Assembly: GCA_033439265.1 (NCBI GenBank)
Contig: JAVTVX010000035.1
Span: 6,676,001 to 6,740,000, forward strand
DNA: 64,000 bases
Source: Dillenia suffruticosa
Lineage: Eukaryota; Streptophyta; Magnoliopsida; Dilleniales; Dilleniaceae
Direction of reading: 5' to 3'
Shown: in pieces, positions 39,301 through 49,900 of the stretch
Position numbering within the stretch: the stretch's first letter is position 1
Layout: every line of letters starts with the position of its first letter
Position numbers and translations under genes: made by a program
Notes under the pieces: generated by a model
Told to the model about the DNA's origin: nothing
Database searches by the model: none
What the model saw: the letters and a program-made list of their open reading frames with translations, nothing else

Positions 39301-42300
39301 AATGTCAAAGAAACAATTTCATTACTCACAAGCTACTGATCAAGATCATACTACAAAAAAAAATTTTTTTGAGGAGGCAGGTAAGGCCAACTAAACATAT
39401 TTTGAAGATGAAGAACAGCATAAATTTAGTTTCAGACCATTATGTTTGGAAGAGACTGAGGAAGACTTTTCCCTTTCTAGATAAAACTCTATATGACTCC
39501 AATATATAAGCTCAATGTTTTATAAGTGCAATCACAAGACCAATGAACAGCTTCCATAAGAGTGAAATATAACACTAGACCAGAGAACAAACCTCATAAA
39601 CATCAGTTACCATATACCCCTCATCCCACATGAACCGTGAATCCCTTTTTAGTGTTTGACAGAAACAGTCCAACAACTAAGCAATCAAGATTGTGAGTAA
39701 TGACTATATCCTTCTCTAGGTAACTTTTCCCCCTTTACTGTAGTGAATAAGAAGAGAAAAATTATTAAGAAAATAATGGGCAAAAGATTTAGGAGGATGA
39801 CGCAGTCCTAAAAAAATGAGAAAGAACCAATCACACTCACCCAGGCTGCCAAAAACAGGGGACTTCAACAGGGACACAAAAGTAACAGGGCTCCACTTTA
39901 CAGTAAAATAAAGGGGCCTTGAAAGCATAAATTCTTGATTATAATTTTGCAAGCCAACAATCATAGAGAAATTAAATATTGTGGAATATGTTAAATCCAA
40001 CCCTCTGGACCAGAAAAGTCACGTGAAAAAAGGGCTCACCCGGTGCACAAAATGCTCCCCGACTTAGTGTGGGGGTAGGGAGAGGGTAGGCGTATATGTA
40101 CACAGCTTTCCCCTTACATTTTTGCAAAAAGGCTGTCTCCATGTCTCGAACCCGTGACCTCGAGGTCACCAAGGGAGCAACACTACCATTGCTCCAAGGT
40201 TCGCCCTCAAAAGTCACGTGAAAACTTCTAGAAAAAATTGTGACAAATGAACAAAATGTGGAAGAACAAAAGAAATATTAAAAGCAACAATAGATCTTCA
40301 CCTCGTAAGACATGAAATTGTTTCATATGCAATCAAAATCAACAATAACAACAGTACAATCAGAATCTAGTTCTTCTGTTTACCCACCTTCTTCCATTTT
40401 ATCCATCAGCTCAACCTCTTCCTGTTTCACATGTTCTGTGCTATGCCCTCCACTCAAACCTTCTGCTAGTATCAGTAAGATTCATAACAACAGGGTAAAA
40501 CAACTTCTGATCATTCACATTAAACTAAAATCTTTGTTTATGCACACAAAATAACCATGAGAAATGAGTTGCTTTACTGCTTGTGTCATCTTAGCTGATA
40601 TATTTCTTCCATTAATGAGGAAAAGTGAAGTCAGATTTAGTTAATGCAGATCAAAATTGTACAAAATGTAGCTTAAATCTAGCTCATACCAAATCAGTGA
40701 TTGGTTTTACCATGGCTTGCAAATAAAGGAGGTATTTCTTTCTCTTTCTATTATCAGTATTAAAATGCATTTACGTAAACTAATTACTTTCTGCGGATCA
40801 CCTCTGAATAATTTCCAGAAGAGAAATGCATAATTCAATTCGAAGAAAGAAGTAAAATCTAAACATACCTACTGGAAAGGACTAGCTTCCCATAACATCC
40901 AATTATGAGCGAAGCCATCAACCATAAACTAGCATCAATTCAGGTTCCATGTTTATTTTTGTCAATGGCTCAGACATGTTTATTCTTGAATTCTGGGGTT
41001 TGAGATCGGCACCCCTAACAAAATACTAAGTGGTAGAACAAGAAATTTTAATAAAAATGCAAAATTCATCCATAATAAGATTCGTTAGTTTATCCATTAT
41101 TTCCATGAGTGAAACAGAATTCAAACCCCTTTATCTCCATCAGGTCAGTGGTCAATCCTTCTAGCACTAGAACAAAAACCAGGACCATTATTAGACAAAG
41201 TTGGGACTAGCTAATTTTTAAAGATCTAAGCCAAAAATGACGCTGTATACTCTCCCTTCCAGGAGCATCTTGCAAAGTCATCTCCATTAAGTATTCAGCT
41301 CTTCAGAGGCTTTAGAGATGTCTTTGATCATTGAAAGGGAAACACTATACTAGGGCATATAAAGAGCATGTCTACTAACACCTCACTTAGTTCTGCAGGC
41401 CTATTGCTCATTCATGTCAATGTGGAATACCAACAACATAAATTCACAAATACGGATTTTAGTTTTATGGGCTTTTATCCCCCTCAACCTAATGAGAAAA
41501 TACATTAGATATTGACAGATGGGGTTTTTTAAATGAACAAAGAAATCAATACACAACAGCATCCAAAACCTAAATCATTCCAAAAGTCGAACCATAAAAA
41601 AAGCAGTATAGAAATAAAAGCAGCATAGAGATCACCTAAAGGAAAACCTTCTCACAGACATACAAAGGACAAGAACATACTTATCCTGAACAAAATTTGA
41701 GAGCATGCTTACCTTCTTCCATTTTATCCAGCTTTTGTTCTTCTGGTTGTGCATTTTCTGTGCTTGGCATTCCATTGTTTTCTGCAATATTCATCACCGC
41801 CCAAAGATAATTATAGAGGGAAATACAGAAACCTAAGTCAAATATCTCTTCACTATAATGTTTTTCCTTTTTAGGCTCTCACTATTTTAATTTCCACTTA
41901 CTCAAAATATGCAACCAATCTTGTCTTTCAGGCAGCAGCAAGAGATATACCTCCATTTAAATTTATTTTCTTAAGTCAAATGTCGCTAGTGCATAGTCAT
42001 CAAGATCCCATTGATATGATGAAATTATATAGGCACTTCAATTCTAAAATTTTACTTTATAGAATCTTAACCCAGTGGTATGAGCTTACCCTTGAAATTG
42101 ATCCAGAAGGATCCTGACTTAACCAACATGCACTTGGGATCCATAAATCAAAATGATATCACAAAATCAAAAAGTAAAGAATCAGTTATTATTAGTACCT
42201 GCTGTATCCAGCTGCAAAGACCGGATATCCTCCTCAAGATCTGGCCATTAAAAGAGCAACTCAGTTCCTTATTTTCATAAATACCCACTATTTTCAATAG

Positions 42301-43360
42301 GGCACAGCAATGAACTTTGAATTAAGTAACTAGAAACATCTGAAAGCATTTAGCACCTTATGCAAACTCATAGAAAATTTGCTAGATCAGAGGTCAAATC
42401 AACCGATGTGGCAAAATCCAAATAGTTCAAGAGTTTGGACTTAGTTAAGTCACCAGAACTCATGAATAATGAAGGTACCACCAAGAACCAATTAACAAGG
42501 ATTTTCTGTATGTAAACAACATGAGCCCATCTCATCATGATGCTAAACGACACTTTATAAGATAGTTCTGAGACACGCGTCGCTTACTCAACAGCATTCT
42601 AAAATGAATTCTGACAAATAGTATAATCTAACTTCGTAAACTAATAATCACACTTTCTCTTTCCAAAGACAGACCCCAATCATGAAATATTAATGAACCT
42701 TTTCCAACATGCATCACATCACACATGTAATCCGTTACAAAACAACAATCTGCAGATAAAATTGTCATTATCCAACAGAATTCTCAAACCCAAATTATTA
42801 TATTAGACAAATTTGCAATCGAGGAGCCTATCTGGCAACCCAGATAGATTAATTTCATTTTATACCAAAAATTGATGCCAAAAAAAAAAATCAACAAACG
42901 AAAAATAGTCATTCTAAATCATGCTTCGAATAATGCATGAAAATATAGCGTTATTAGTCTAAAATATGCCCAAAAAAATTGAAAATACAAACCCTTTTGG
43001 AGATTTAACCTAAAACAAAAGCATATAGGGAACGAAATTTTCTAACAGTCATTACCAAGAATTCAATAGATGCTCTTATCACACCAGTCATAGTCTTAAC
43101 AATCAATCCCAATAAACATTTTCTCTTCTAAAAGTGAGGGGAAGAAAAAATATTGGCAACGGCAAAGCACGAGAAAGAGATCAATTTTCCATCGGTGATT
43201 TTCAACAAGATAGGATTTCCAATACTTCAAACTGAACACAAAGAGTTAGATAAACACAAAACCCTACAAAATTCAGATCAAGAAACCCTAATTTTGTACA
43301 AGATAATACAGAAAGAGAGATAGAGATACATACATTGAGAGAGGGGGGATTACCGTTCAT
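29798..43360 (-). CDS. eRF3: Eukaryotic peptide chain release factor subunit 3 (eRF3/SUP35), 19 exons
   Basis: Exons: 43354-43360, 42199-42240, 41713-41781, 40388-40462, 39163-39216, 38884-38979, 36974-37085, 36178-36223, 35944-36015, 35260-35322, 34994-35148, 34829-34893, 34236-34386, 33547-33652, 33323-33458, 31343-31407, 31076-31240, 29959-30031, 29798-29862. They join without phase break to 1617 nt (538 residues; Arabidopsis about 530). The protein is the GTPase that acts with eRF1 in cytosolic translation termination. It has an acidic N-terminal region ([14 protein letters not shown]), then the EF1A-like core with P-loop GHVDAGKST (112-120), G3 DAPGH (189-193) and NKMD (251-254), then two beta-barrel domains ending PSPASASMA. 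Exons 3 and 4 are tandem duplicates. The donor of intron 12 is GC (exon end ...AAAG, then GCATTT). All other donors read are GT. Two SINEs lie in introns 4 and 15. Confidence 0.96.
32231..32386 (-). mobile_element. tRNA-derived SINE in eRF3 intron 15
   Basis: A 156-bp element flanked by the perfect 11-bp direct repeat CTACAAAGACC (32220-32230 and 32387-32397). Read on the minus strand it has a B-box-like CTCGAGTTTGAGTC near the head. Its 3' domain contains GGATTAGTCGGGTTTTCGAA and ACCGGTGG, and it ends in CCCAAAAAAA. The GGATTAGTCGG block resembles the conserved 3' domain known from several angiosperm SINE families. The A box is not clear, so the head may be slightly truncated. It lies in the same orientation as eRF3. 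Confidence 0.8.
34768..34801. repeat. (TG)17 microsatellite in eRF3 intron 12
   Basis: A run of about 17 TG units lies 28 nt downstream of the GC donor of intron 12 (read on the minus strand as (CA)n). CA repeats next to a donor can act as splicing enhancers in other systems; whether this one does is not known. Confidence 0.95.
36331..36363. repeat. A33 homopolymer in eRF3 intron 7
   Basis: An uninterrupted run of about 33 A on the plus strand (T on the gene's coding strand) in the intron between exons 7 and 8. No target-site repeat was found around it, so it is not claimed as a retroposon tail. Confidence 0.9.
38315..38337. repeat. (AC)11 microsatellite in eRF3 intron 6
   Basis: A simple dinucleotide tract within the 1.8-kb intron between exons 6 and 7. 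Confidence 0.93.
40030..40208 (-). mobile_element. Oligo(T)-tailed tRNA-derived SINE (Au-like) in eRF3 intron 4
   Basis: A 179-bp element between two perfect copies of the 16-bp repeat AAAAGTCACGTGAAAA (40014-40029 and 40209-40224). On the minus strand the head reads GGCGAACCTTGGAGCAATGG (A-box region). The B box GGGTTCGAGACATGG follows. The middle has TTTTTGCAAAAATGTAAGG and the 3' end is GTGCACCGGGTGAGCCC followed by Ts. This layout, including the CACCGGG...GCCC ending and the lack of a poly(A) tail, is that of the widespread Au-type plant SINEs. The perfect target-site duplication suggests a fairly young insertion. Its short open frame (39972-40217) is not a gene. Confidence 0.9.
43258..43291. 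promoter_or_regulatory. Two telo-box-like motifs in eRF3 intron 1
   Basis: AAACCCTAC (43258-43266) and AAACCCTAA (43283-43291, a perfect telo-box) lie 60-100 bp inside the first intron, just downstream of the 7-nt first coding exon. Telo-boxes are enriched near the start of plant genes for the translation apparatus. A regulatory role here is an inference. Confidence 0.45.
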
Positions 43361-45031
43361 GGTGAAGACAGCGAGCAGTCGGCGTACGTTGTGCTGAGAG
43401 AATGCGAGAGAGAAGAAAACCTGAAGTTAGAAGAGCGAGCGAGAGCGAGAGAGAGATCCCGAAGCTGCAATTTGTGGTGCTGTCGCTTGTTATTTTACAT
43501 ACATGCTTATATATCATATTTTTCCCTAAATAAAATTTTACAAAAAAAAATTAAGACAAGATTTTTTTTTACTCGAGGGTGATAACCTGCTTTCGGGATA
43601 CGCGGTACTAGCGGTACAATTCTAAAGTGGGTCAGCAATCGGGTCAAATCCATGTTTTCCCCTCACGTACAATATCATTTTTTTTTAAGACAAATTATGA
43701 AATTATTTTTTATAAATTTATAATAATAATTTTTACATATTTCTAAGTGAAGTGAGAAAAAGATATTTAACCGATGGAAAAAAAAAAATTTTTCTTTTTT
43801 TTATTTTTTCTTTCCTTCGCTTTATTTTAAATTTTCAAGTAAAAAATAATTTGTTATTATTCGTTAAATATATTCAAAAGAAAATAAAAATTTAAGAAAG
43901 TAATATTTGACTCATTTTGGCATCTACACGTGTCCAACTTTGCCTCGACACGTACCCGTAGATGAGATGTTTTGAAAATTGTGTGTGGAGCAAACTTTCC
44001 CCTAAAACTACGTGCGTGCGGAACAAACTTAAGTATTTTCTTCTTATCTTCTTTTAAAAAATTAAAAATTAATTTTTTTATAAATAAAATTAAAAGTTAT
44101 TAAATATTTGTACTTTTAAATTTTATTTTTATACTCTTATTTGACAAAATACTTTTTATAAACCTTATTTTTAATTAAATTATTATAAAGTGTATATATA
44201 TAATTATAATTTTTTTCACTATCGATCGATTAAAATTCATATATTTATATTTTAAAAATAAAATATATAAATATTAATAATTAAAATAAAAAATGAATTA
44301 ATTATTTTTTAAACTATTAAAATCAAATATTTAAAAATATAAAATTATTTTTATATAACATAGATAACTAAAAAATTTGAAAATAACATATGTTATATAT
44401 TTATGAATACCCAAATTATATAAATGAAATAAAAAAATATTTATGAACTTGTTTAGAATTTATGAAATGTATTTAAAATTTATAAAAAAAATTAAATCTA
44501 CCCATCTTATAACATTTGTAAACACGTTTATGATATTGACATATTTAAAATTTTATATTATTCAAGAGAATAAATAAATAAAATAAAAAATATGGTTCCG
44601 AAAAAACTAGAGTACTAAGTAAAAGGAAAACAAAAAGTTTCTCTTAAAAGCTTCTCTTTTAAAACTATTTTTTCTATTTTTTATTAAAAATAAGTTATTT
44701 TTAAAGAAAATAAATTTTGTTCGGTAAAATTTATGTTTATAAAAAGGTGAAAAGCTAAACAAAAATCTGCCAATCGAGCACATAGTATACAACCTTTTTC
44801 ATTTTTAAAATGAATATTTAAGATAAAATATAAAATTTTCGCATTTATACATAACAAAATAGAATTTTCAAAATTAAAATTTTTTCTACTTATGTACTTG
44901 TGGAAAAATGGATCTGGGCATGGAATAACCTACTAGGGCAAATGTGCAAAATATTAAAAAACAAAAGAAAAGGTGTGTTAAAGAAGAAAGGGATATTGAA
45001 AGAGAAATTAGGGAAAAACTATGATTTGGAG
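43361..45031. other. eRF3 5' leader and AT-rich divergent intergenic DNA
   Basis: 43361-43480 is GA/AG-rich on the plus strand and probably holds the eRF3 leader and start site. A patch at 43920-44010 is less AT-rich and contains an ACACGTGT palindrome. The rest is extremely AT-rich with no gene. Confidence 0.45.
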
Positions 45032-45815
45032 GGTTTTTTTTTACCTAAATAATATCTTTTTTATTCAAAATTATTTAAATAACATTATTTTTCTTATTTG
45101 AAAAGTAGTGATGTTCTGCTTTTTAAACACGATATCATATTTTTCCACCATTTAAAAAAAAACACATACACATACGTACACAATGTCACACTCACGGAGC
45201 ACGACACCGGCATCGTGATCCAAAAGCGCGACACCTGTGTGTGCGCAACACTAATGAACCAAGGTCTATGATAGTGGAAAGGAAATAATGTGTCTTTAAC
45301 ACCTCTCTTCTTAGAGTCAGAGAATTGAAGTCTATCTCTTAACTTTCTGTCTCTCCGAATCCCAAATTAAAGGTTGATCCTGCCCACACGTACTAACGTC
45401 TAATGACAGTGGATGCATCCATGATTCAACGACCAACTAATTAAAACCCAAGTTAAATCTCTTCCTCACACACACACACACACTCTCTCTCTATGCCTTT
45501 CTCTCTCTTCAAACTATTAATGTCTTTCTCAAACTCTCTTTTCTTCAAATTCTTATAATTTTAAACATAATCAATATTTTCTATTTATATCTCTAAAATA
45601 TCTCATATTTTTATTACTATCATGCTCGTCAACCTCCACCATGGATGCAACTCTAAAATAGAAGGTAAACTTCATATTTAGGCCGATAATGTCGCAGCAC
45701 GACATTAGCTTTAAAAAAAATGGTGAAAAATAAAAGATCACAGTCTCATTATTTAAAAAAATTACATTATTTAAATAATTTTAAATAAAAAATATATTAT
45801 TTTGGTAAAAAAACC
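45032..45815. mobile_element. Non-autonomous DNA transposon with long terminal inverted repeats (MULE- or foldback-like)
   Basis: The left end reads GGTTTTTTTTACCTAAATAA. The reverse complement of the right end reads GGTTTTTTTACCAAAATAAT. The two arms stay alignable for roughly 100-120 bp, for example AAAATTATTTAAATAA in both and a ...TTTTTCACCATTT-like block at the inner end. The interior of about 550 bp has no transposase and contains a (CACA)n stretch and a short internal inverted repeat around GTCGCAGCACGACATTAGC. The flanks GATTTGGAG (45023-45031) and TACTTGGAG (45816-45824) agree at 7 of 9 positions. Long arms with a 9-bp target repeat fit the Mutator superfamily. The arms are AT-rich and family membership is inferred. 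Confidence 0.68.
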
Positions 45816-45824
45816 TACTTGGAG

Positions 45825-46954
45825 GGAGTAGGCTGTTATAACAATATTATAGATAATATATTTAAAACATTTTGTATTTAAAAATTCACATCGTGTTTTT
45901 ATTCTTCTTTATTTCCGATATTTGATTAGTATTTTAATCAAAAGAAATATTGGCATAACTTAAATTAATATTTACTGGAATTTGAGGCACATGGACTATC
46001 TCTGTAATTCATATAAGTTCTATTTGGATTCGTATAAATTCAATTTCTTTTTAGAGTTAAATAAAAAAGAAAATTATTTGGTTTTTATGAGAATATAATT
46101 TTTCTTACATATGAGGAGCAAGAGCAACATATGCTCCAAGCCAAATCAACCCTAGGGGGACAGTTAAAGAACTCCGACTCAAACCTAGATTAGACAAGGC
46201 ATTGAGACCAAGCAACTCCATCCCTCAAGCCATCTTCATGGGACGGTATTAGAATTTCAAACCACCTCAAGGTGATGCAAAAGGGCATGCTTTTAAGTAT
46301 TGAGAACCTCACGATGCTTTCCTTCTCAACAACCCGAAACCTCTCATTAGAAATCCCTTGCTTCTACCCCCATTACAACAACACTCCATTTTAGAAAATC
46401 CCCGACCTTACTCTTTCGCAGCCCACACGAGTTTCCCAACAAAATGATCACCAAAACATCGTGAATCCTATAATAGTCCCACATATGTTTTGTTAACCAA
46501 GGATAAGTTCAACTTCTTACAATAATAATATATTTTTCGTGAATAATATCTGCCCGGAGGAGGTATGGAATTTCGTGCGTGAAAAAAAAAAAAAATTGAT
46601 TACCTCTTTCTATACCTAGCCTTTTGCCGAGGCCGACGAGGACTCATTTATGCGGATGAAACCGTAAAAAGCCGGTTGTTAACCTGTCCCGTCATCCGGG
46701 TATCATAATCATAAATCCAAAAACGCATTGCCCCATCTCCATTTTTACCCCTACACTCACCGACACTCTAGTCACCGTTCGATATTTCCACACCTACATC
46801 AAACGCCAACGTGGCAAATAAAAACTCGTCTGTCACATCCCATCCAATATAATCATGTAAGTTTGACAAACCCCCACCATCCCCCTCTTTTCTTCCTCCC
46901 CTCTCACTGCAAAATAGTTTATTGGGTTCTGTAATGGATCATTGAATCAAGAAA
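45825..46954. other. Golgin upstream region with an unexplained GC-richer island
   Basis: 46101-46460 is markedly less AT-rich than its surroundings and keeps fairly long open stretches on the plus strand, broken by stops. I do not recognise it; it could be a decayed gene or retroelement fragment. 46600-46954 should contain the golgin promoter and leader; the start codon at 46955 follows AAGAAA. Confidence 0.4.
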
Positions 46955-49900
46955 ATGGCGAATTGGATCTCTTCGAAACTCAAGGTTGCGGAAACCTTCC
47001 TTCAACAGGCAAGCAACTCGCTCTCCCCCCTTCTCTCCCCTTCCCTCTATTTCTCTCTCAAATCTGTTTCAGCTTGTGCTATACAGATCGACCAGCAAGC
47101 AGCGGAGTCATTAGGCAAAAACGAGATTCCGAAGTCGGAAACAGCGGACCAGGAGAGTCCTATAAGATCGTCAAGCAATGTGTCTTTGAAAGATCAGTTG
47201 AAGAAGAAGTCCCCGGAAAGTTATAATCTTCAAGGGAAGATTCTCAGCGATCCCAATTTGAATACTGATGACGGTGATAGAAAAAGTGTCGACAAAATTG
47301 CCGACGCAGTTTCTCCGAATAAGTATACTTCTAATTCAAACCCTAATTCTAAGCCTACCCTCACTGATAGTGATTGGACTGCATTACTTTCCACGCCCAA
47401 TCGATCGAAAAGTGACAGTGGAGTATCGGGGACGATTCGGGGTAAATTGAAAAATGCTAGGGTTTCAAAAGGTGGTAATGGTGCGTTGAAGTCCACACAG
47501 AGATCTGGCATTGGCTCTGGTAAAGATTCCAGGGTTAGGCCACAGAAGCCTGGAAATGTAGATCACAAAAATGATGATAACGAGAAAAATGGTGTGGTGG
47601 GTATCGTTGAGAAAGAGAAAACTGGGAAAAATGGTTTTGAGTCAATGGCGGGTTCGGTGAATGGGAAAGTTGATGAGAAGAAGGTCGTGGAAGAAGGGGA
47701 AAGTAGGTCGAGTAGTGATGGGGTAGTGAAGGAGGTCAATGCAGGTTTTCGGAGAACTGGTTCTCGTGATTTGAAGACGGCTTCCTCATCAGCCAGTGAT
47801 GAGAAATCCGATTCAGAGTCAGATTCGGGGTCAACGTCAGGTTCAGAGAGTGAGCGTGAAAGGGAGGAGAGAGTGAGGAGGAGGGAGATTCTAGCTGCAA
47901 AAGCTGCTGCTAAAGCTGCTGAGGCGATTAAGGGGCGTGAGAATCTTGTTGCAAAATTAGAGGGGGAGAAGGAAAGCTTGGAGAAGATACTTGAAGAGCG
48001 GGCTAAACAACAAGTGAAAGAGGTATTTGTCTTTGTGTTTGTTTTCTATACATGGTGTGCATCATGGCATAGGAATTCATTATATACTCATGTTTCTTTT
48101 GATACAAAATATCTTTCAAGTTATTTTGCTGAAGGACTGGATACTAAAATTAATGTTATGCATCTAAAAATGCCCATCAATTTCATCAATAAATAACTAA
48201 TTTTTCTAGTAGGAAGCATACCATGGGAATTCAAGAATGAGTGGCTATCTGGACAAGAACAACTTCTCCTGCTTTTCTAATCAATAGAAATCTAAATTTA
48301 GGACTTGCTAACAGTTCGTCACTTATTTTTGCACAGATTGTTGGATGTAAAGCTTGGGGATCTTATGGTTTTTCTTAGATTGAAACTTAAGAGTATCTAC
48401 TTTGTCAAACCCAATTGTGTTTGTTATAGGTCTTCTAGGGTCTTTGGCTGAGGTTCCAAAAAGTATTCTATTTATTGACCTTAATTGTGGAGGTTTTAGG
48501 GAAGATATTTGTGACGGTTCCAGAGTCTCGTCTGGCTTGCTGGAGGGTTTTTGTGTTCAGAGCTGATATACTTTTGGCTGATTTAGGCAAACTAGTTCTA
48601 ATGGTTGGTGTTCTAATTTTTTATCATGTTTAGAAATGATGCCCAAAAAAGATCCAAATATCTATTTAATTAAAATTATATATTTCAACATGTTGGACTA
48701 AGTTGACAAAACTTTTAATATATGCCCATTTTTGTCCAAATAATATTAAATTAGGTAAGGGAATGAATTCCATTGTAATTCAAAAACAATCTTATGAAGA
48801 GTCAATATTTGTATATAAATGCTCTTCTGATGTGTCCCTTTTCAAAACTGAGCCCTTCTTGGTTCAATCCACATGTTTGAAAGTTTATCTGGGTAATATT
48901 GTTAGACACTTGTAGAGGCTGTGGAATTTATATTGGACCAACATATTCTGAAGGGTGCTGATTGCTTTCTAAAGTTTATCTGGGTAATATTGTTAGGCAC
49001 TTATAGAGGCCATGGAATTTTATTGAACCAACATATTCTGAAGAGTGCCGATTGCTTTCAGTTGTGGTGTAGATTTTATGTATGGATAGATGATTTCTTT
49101 GGTTAGGGAATCTAAGAAAGAGTTTGGAAAGCTTTGAAGGAGTATTGAAATATTTTTGTTAAAGCACCACTTTTTGCTTGCAGGACTAGGAGTCAGAGGC
49201 TTCTGGTAATTTGTTCTTATTCTTTATGTATGCAAGCACAAATGTGAAAGCAGTGGAAATGTGATTGACATAGGATGCGAAATATTTAATATATTAAAGG
49301 AAAAGATGGGGAAAATGCATGTGATTGGGGAATTGGAAAAATTAAAAAGTGCCTAACTGACTTGGTGGAGAATCCTAGGAATCAGCCACTTTGTGAGCAG
49401 ATCCATTCATTAGAAAAAACAAAAGAAATTCCATTGACAAGTATCCTTTTTCACCGCTGACAAGTGTCATTATGCCTCCTGGCCAAAGAGGCATTGGAAA
49501 TACTTGATCATGTACTTTCTTAGCCATGGGTCTAGGCCTTATGATAACCTGTATAATTAATTATTCATGTTTCTTGGTTACCTGCATATCCGTGATACCT
49601 TGGTGGTGGACTTGGGGAGGCACAATTTTTATTTGGATTCTTTATTATTATTATTTTTTACCCCTTTTGTGTTGGGGGGGCCTTAGTCTTTAGGCAATGG
49701 AGGTTTTTGGAGGGGATGAAAGGTCCTTTTAATGGTTTATTGATATATGTTTGATTCATTTTATATGCTCTTTCTGATTTCGTGTGATGATTTTGATATA
49801 AGTCAACTTTGTGATTTTCTTTAGTACATCTAAGTCGTGGGGCTTGCATCCCTTTGGTCCTATTTAAATGCATGTTATTGCAAAGGGCACTAATGAAGAA

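Noticed and set aside
39972-40217. 81-codon minus-strand open frame
   Set aside because: It is a translation of the intronic SINE, which is non-coding.
47009-47086. Treating the golgin 5' region as one continuous exon
   Set aside because: The 26 in-between residues are Leu/Ser-rich and pyrimidine-tract-derived and would interrupt the conserved FLQQ-IDQQAAES sequence; a GC-AG intron explains them better, though retention is possible.
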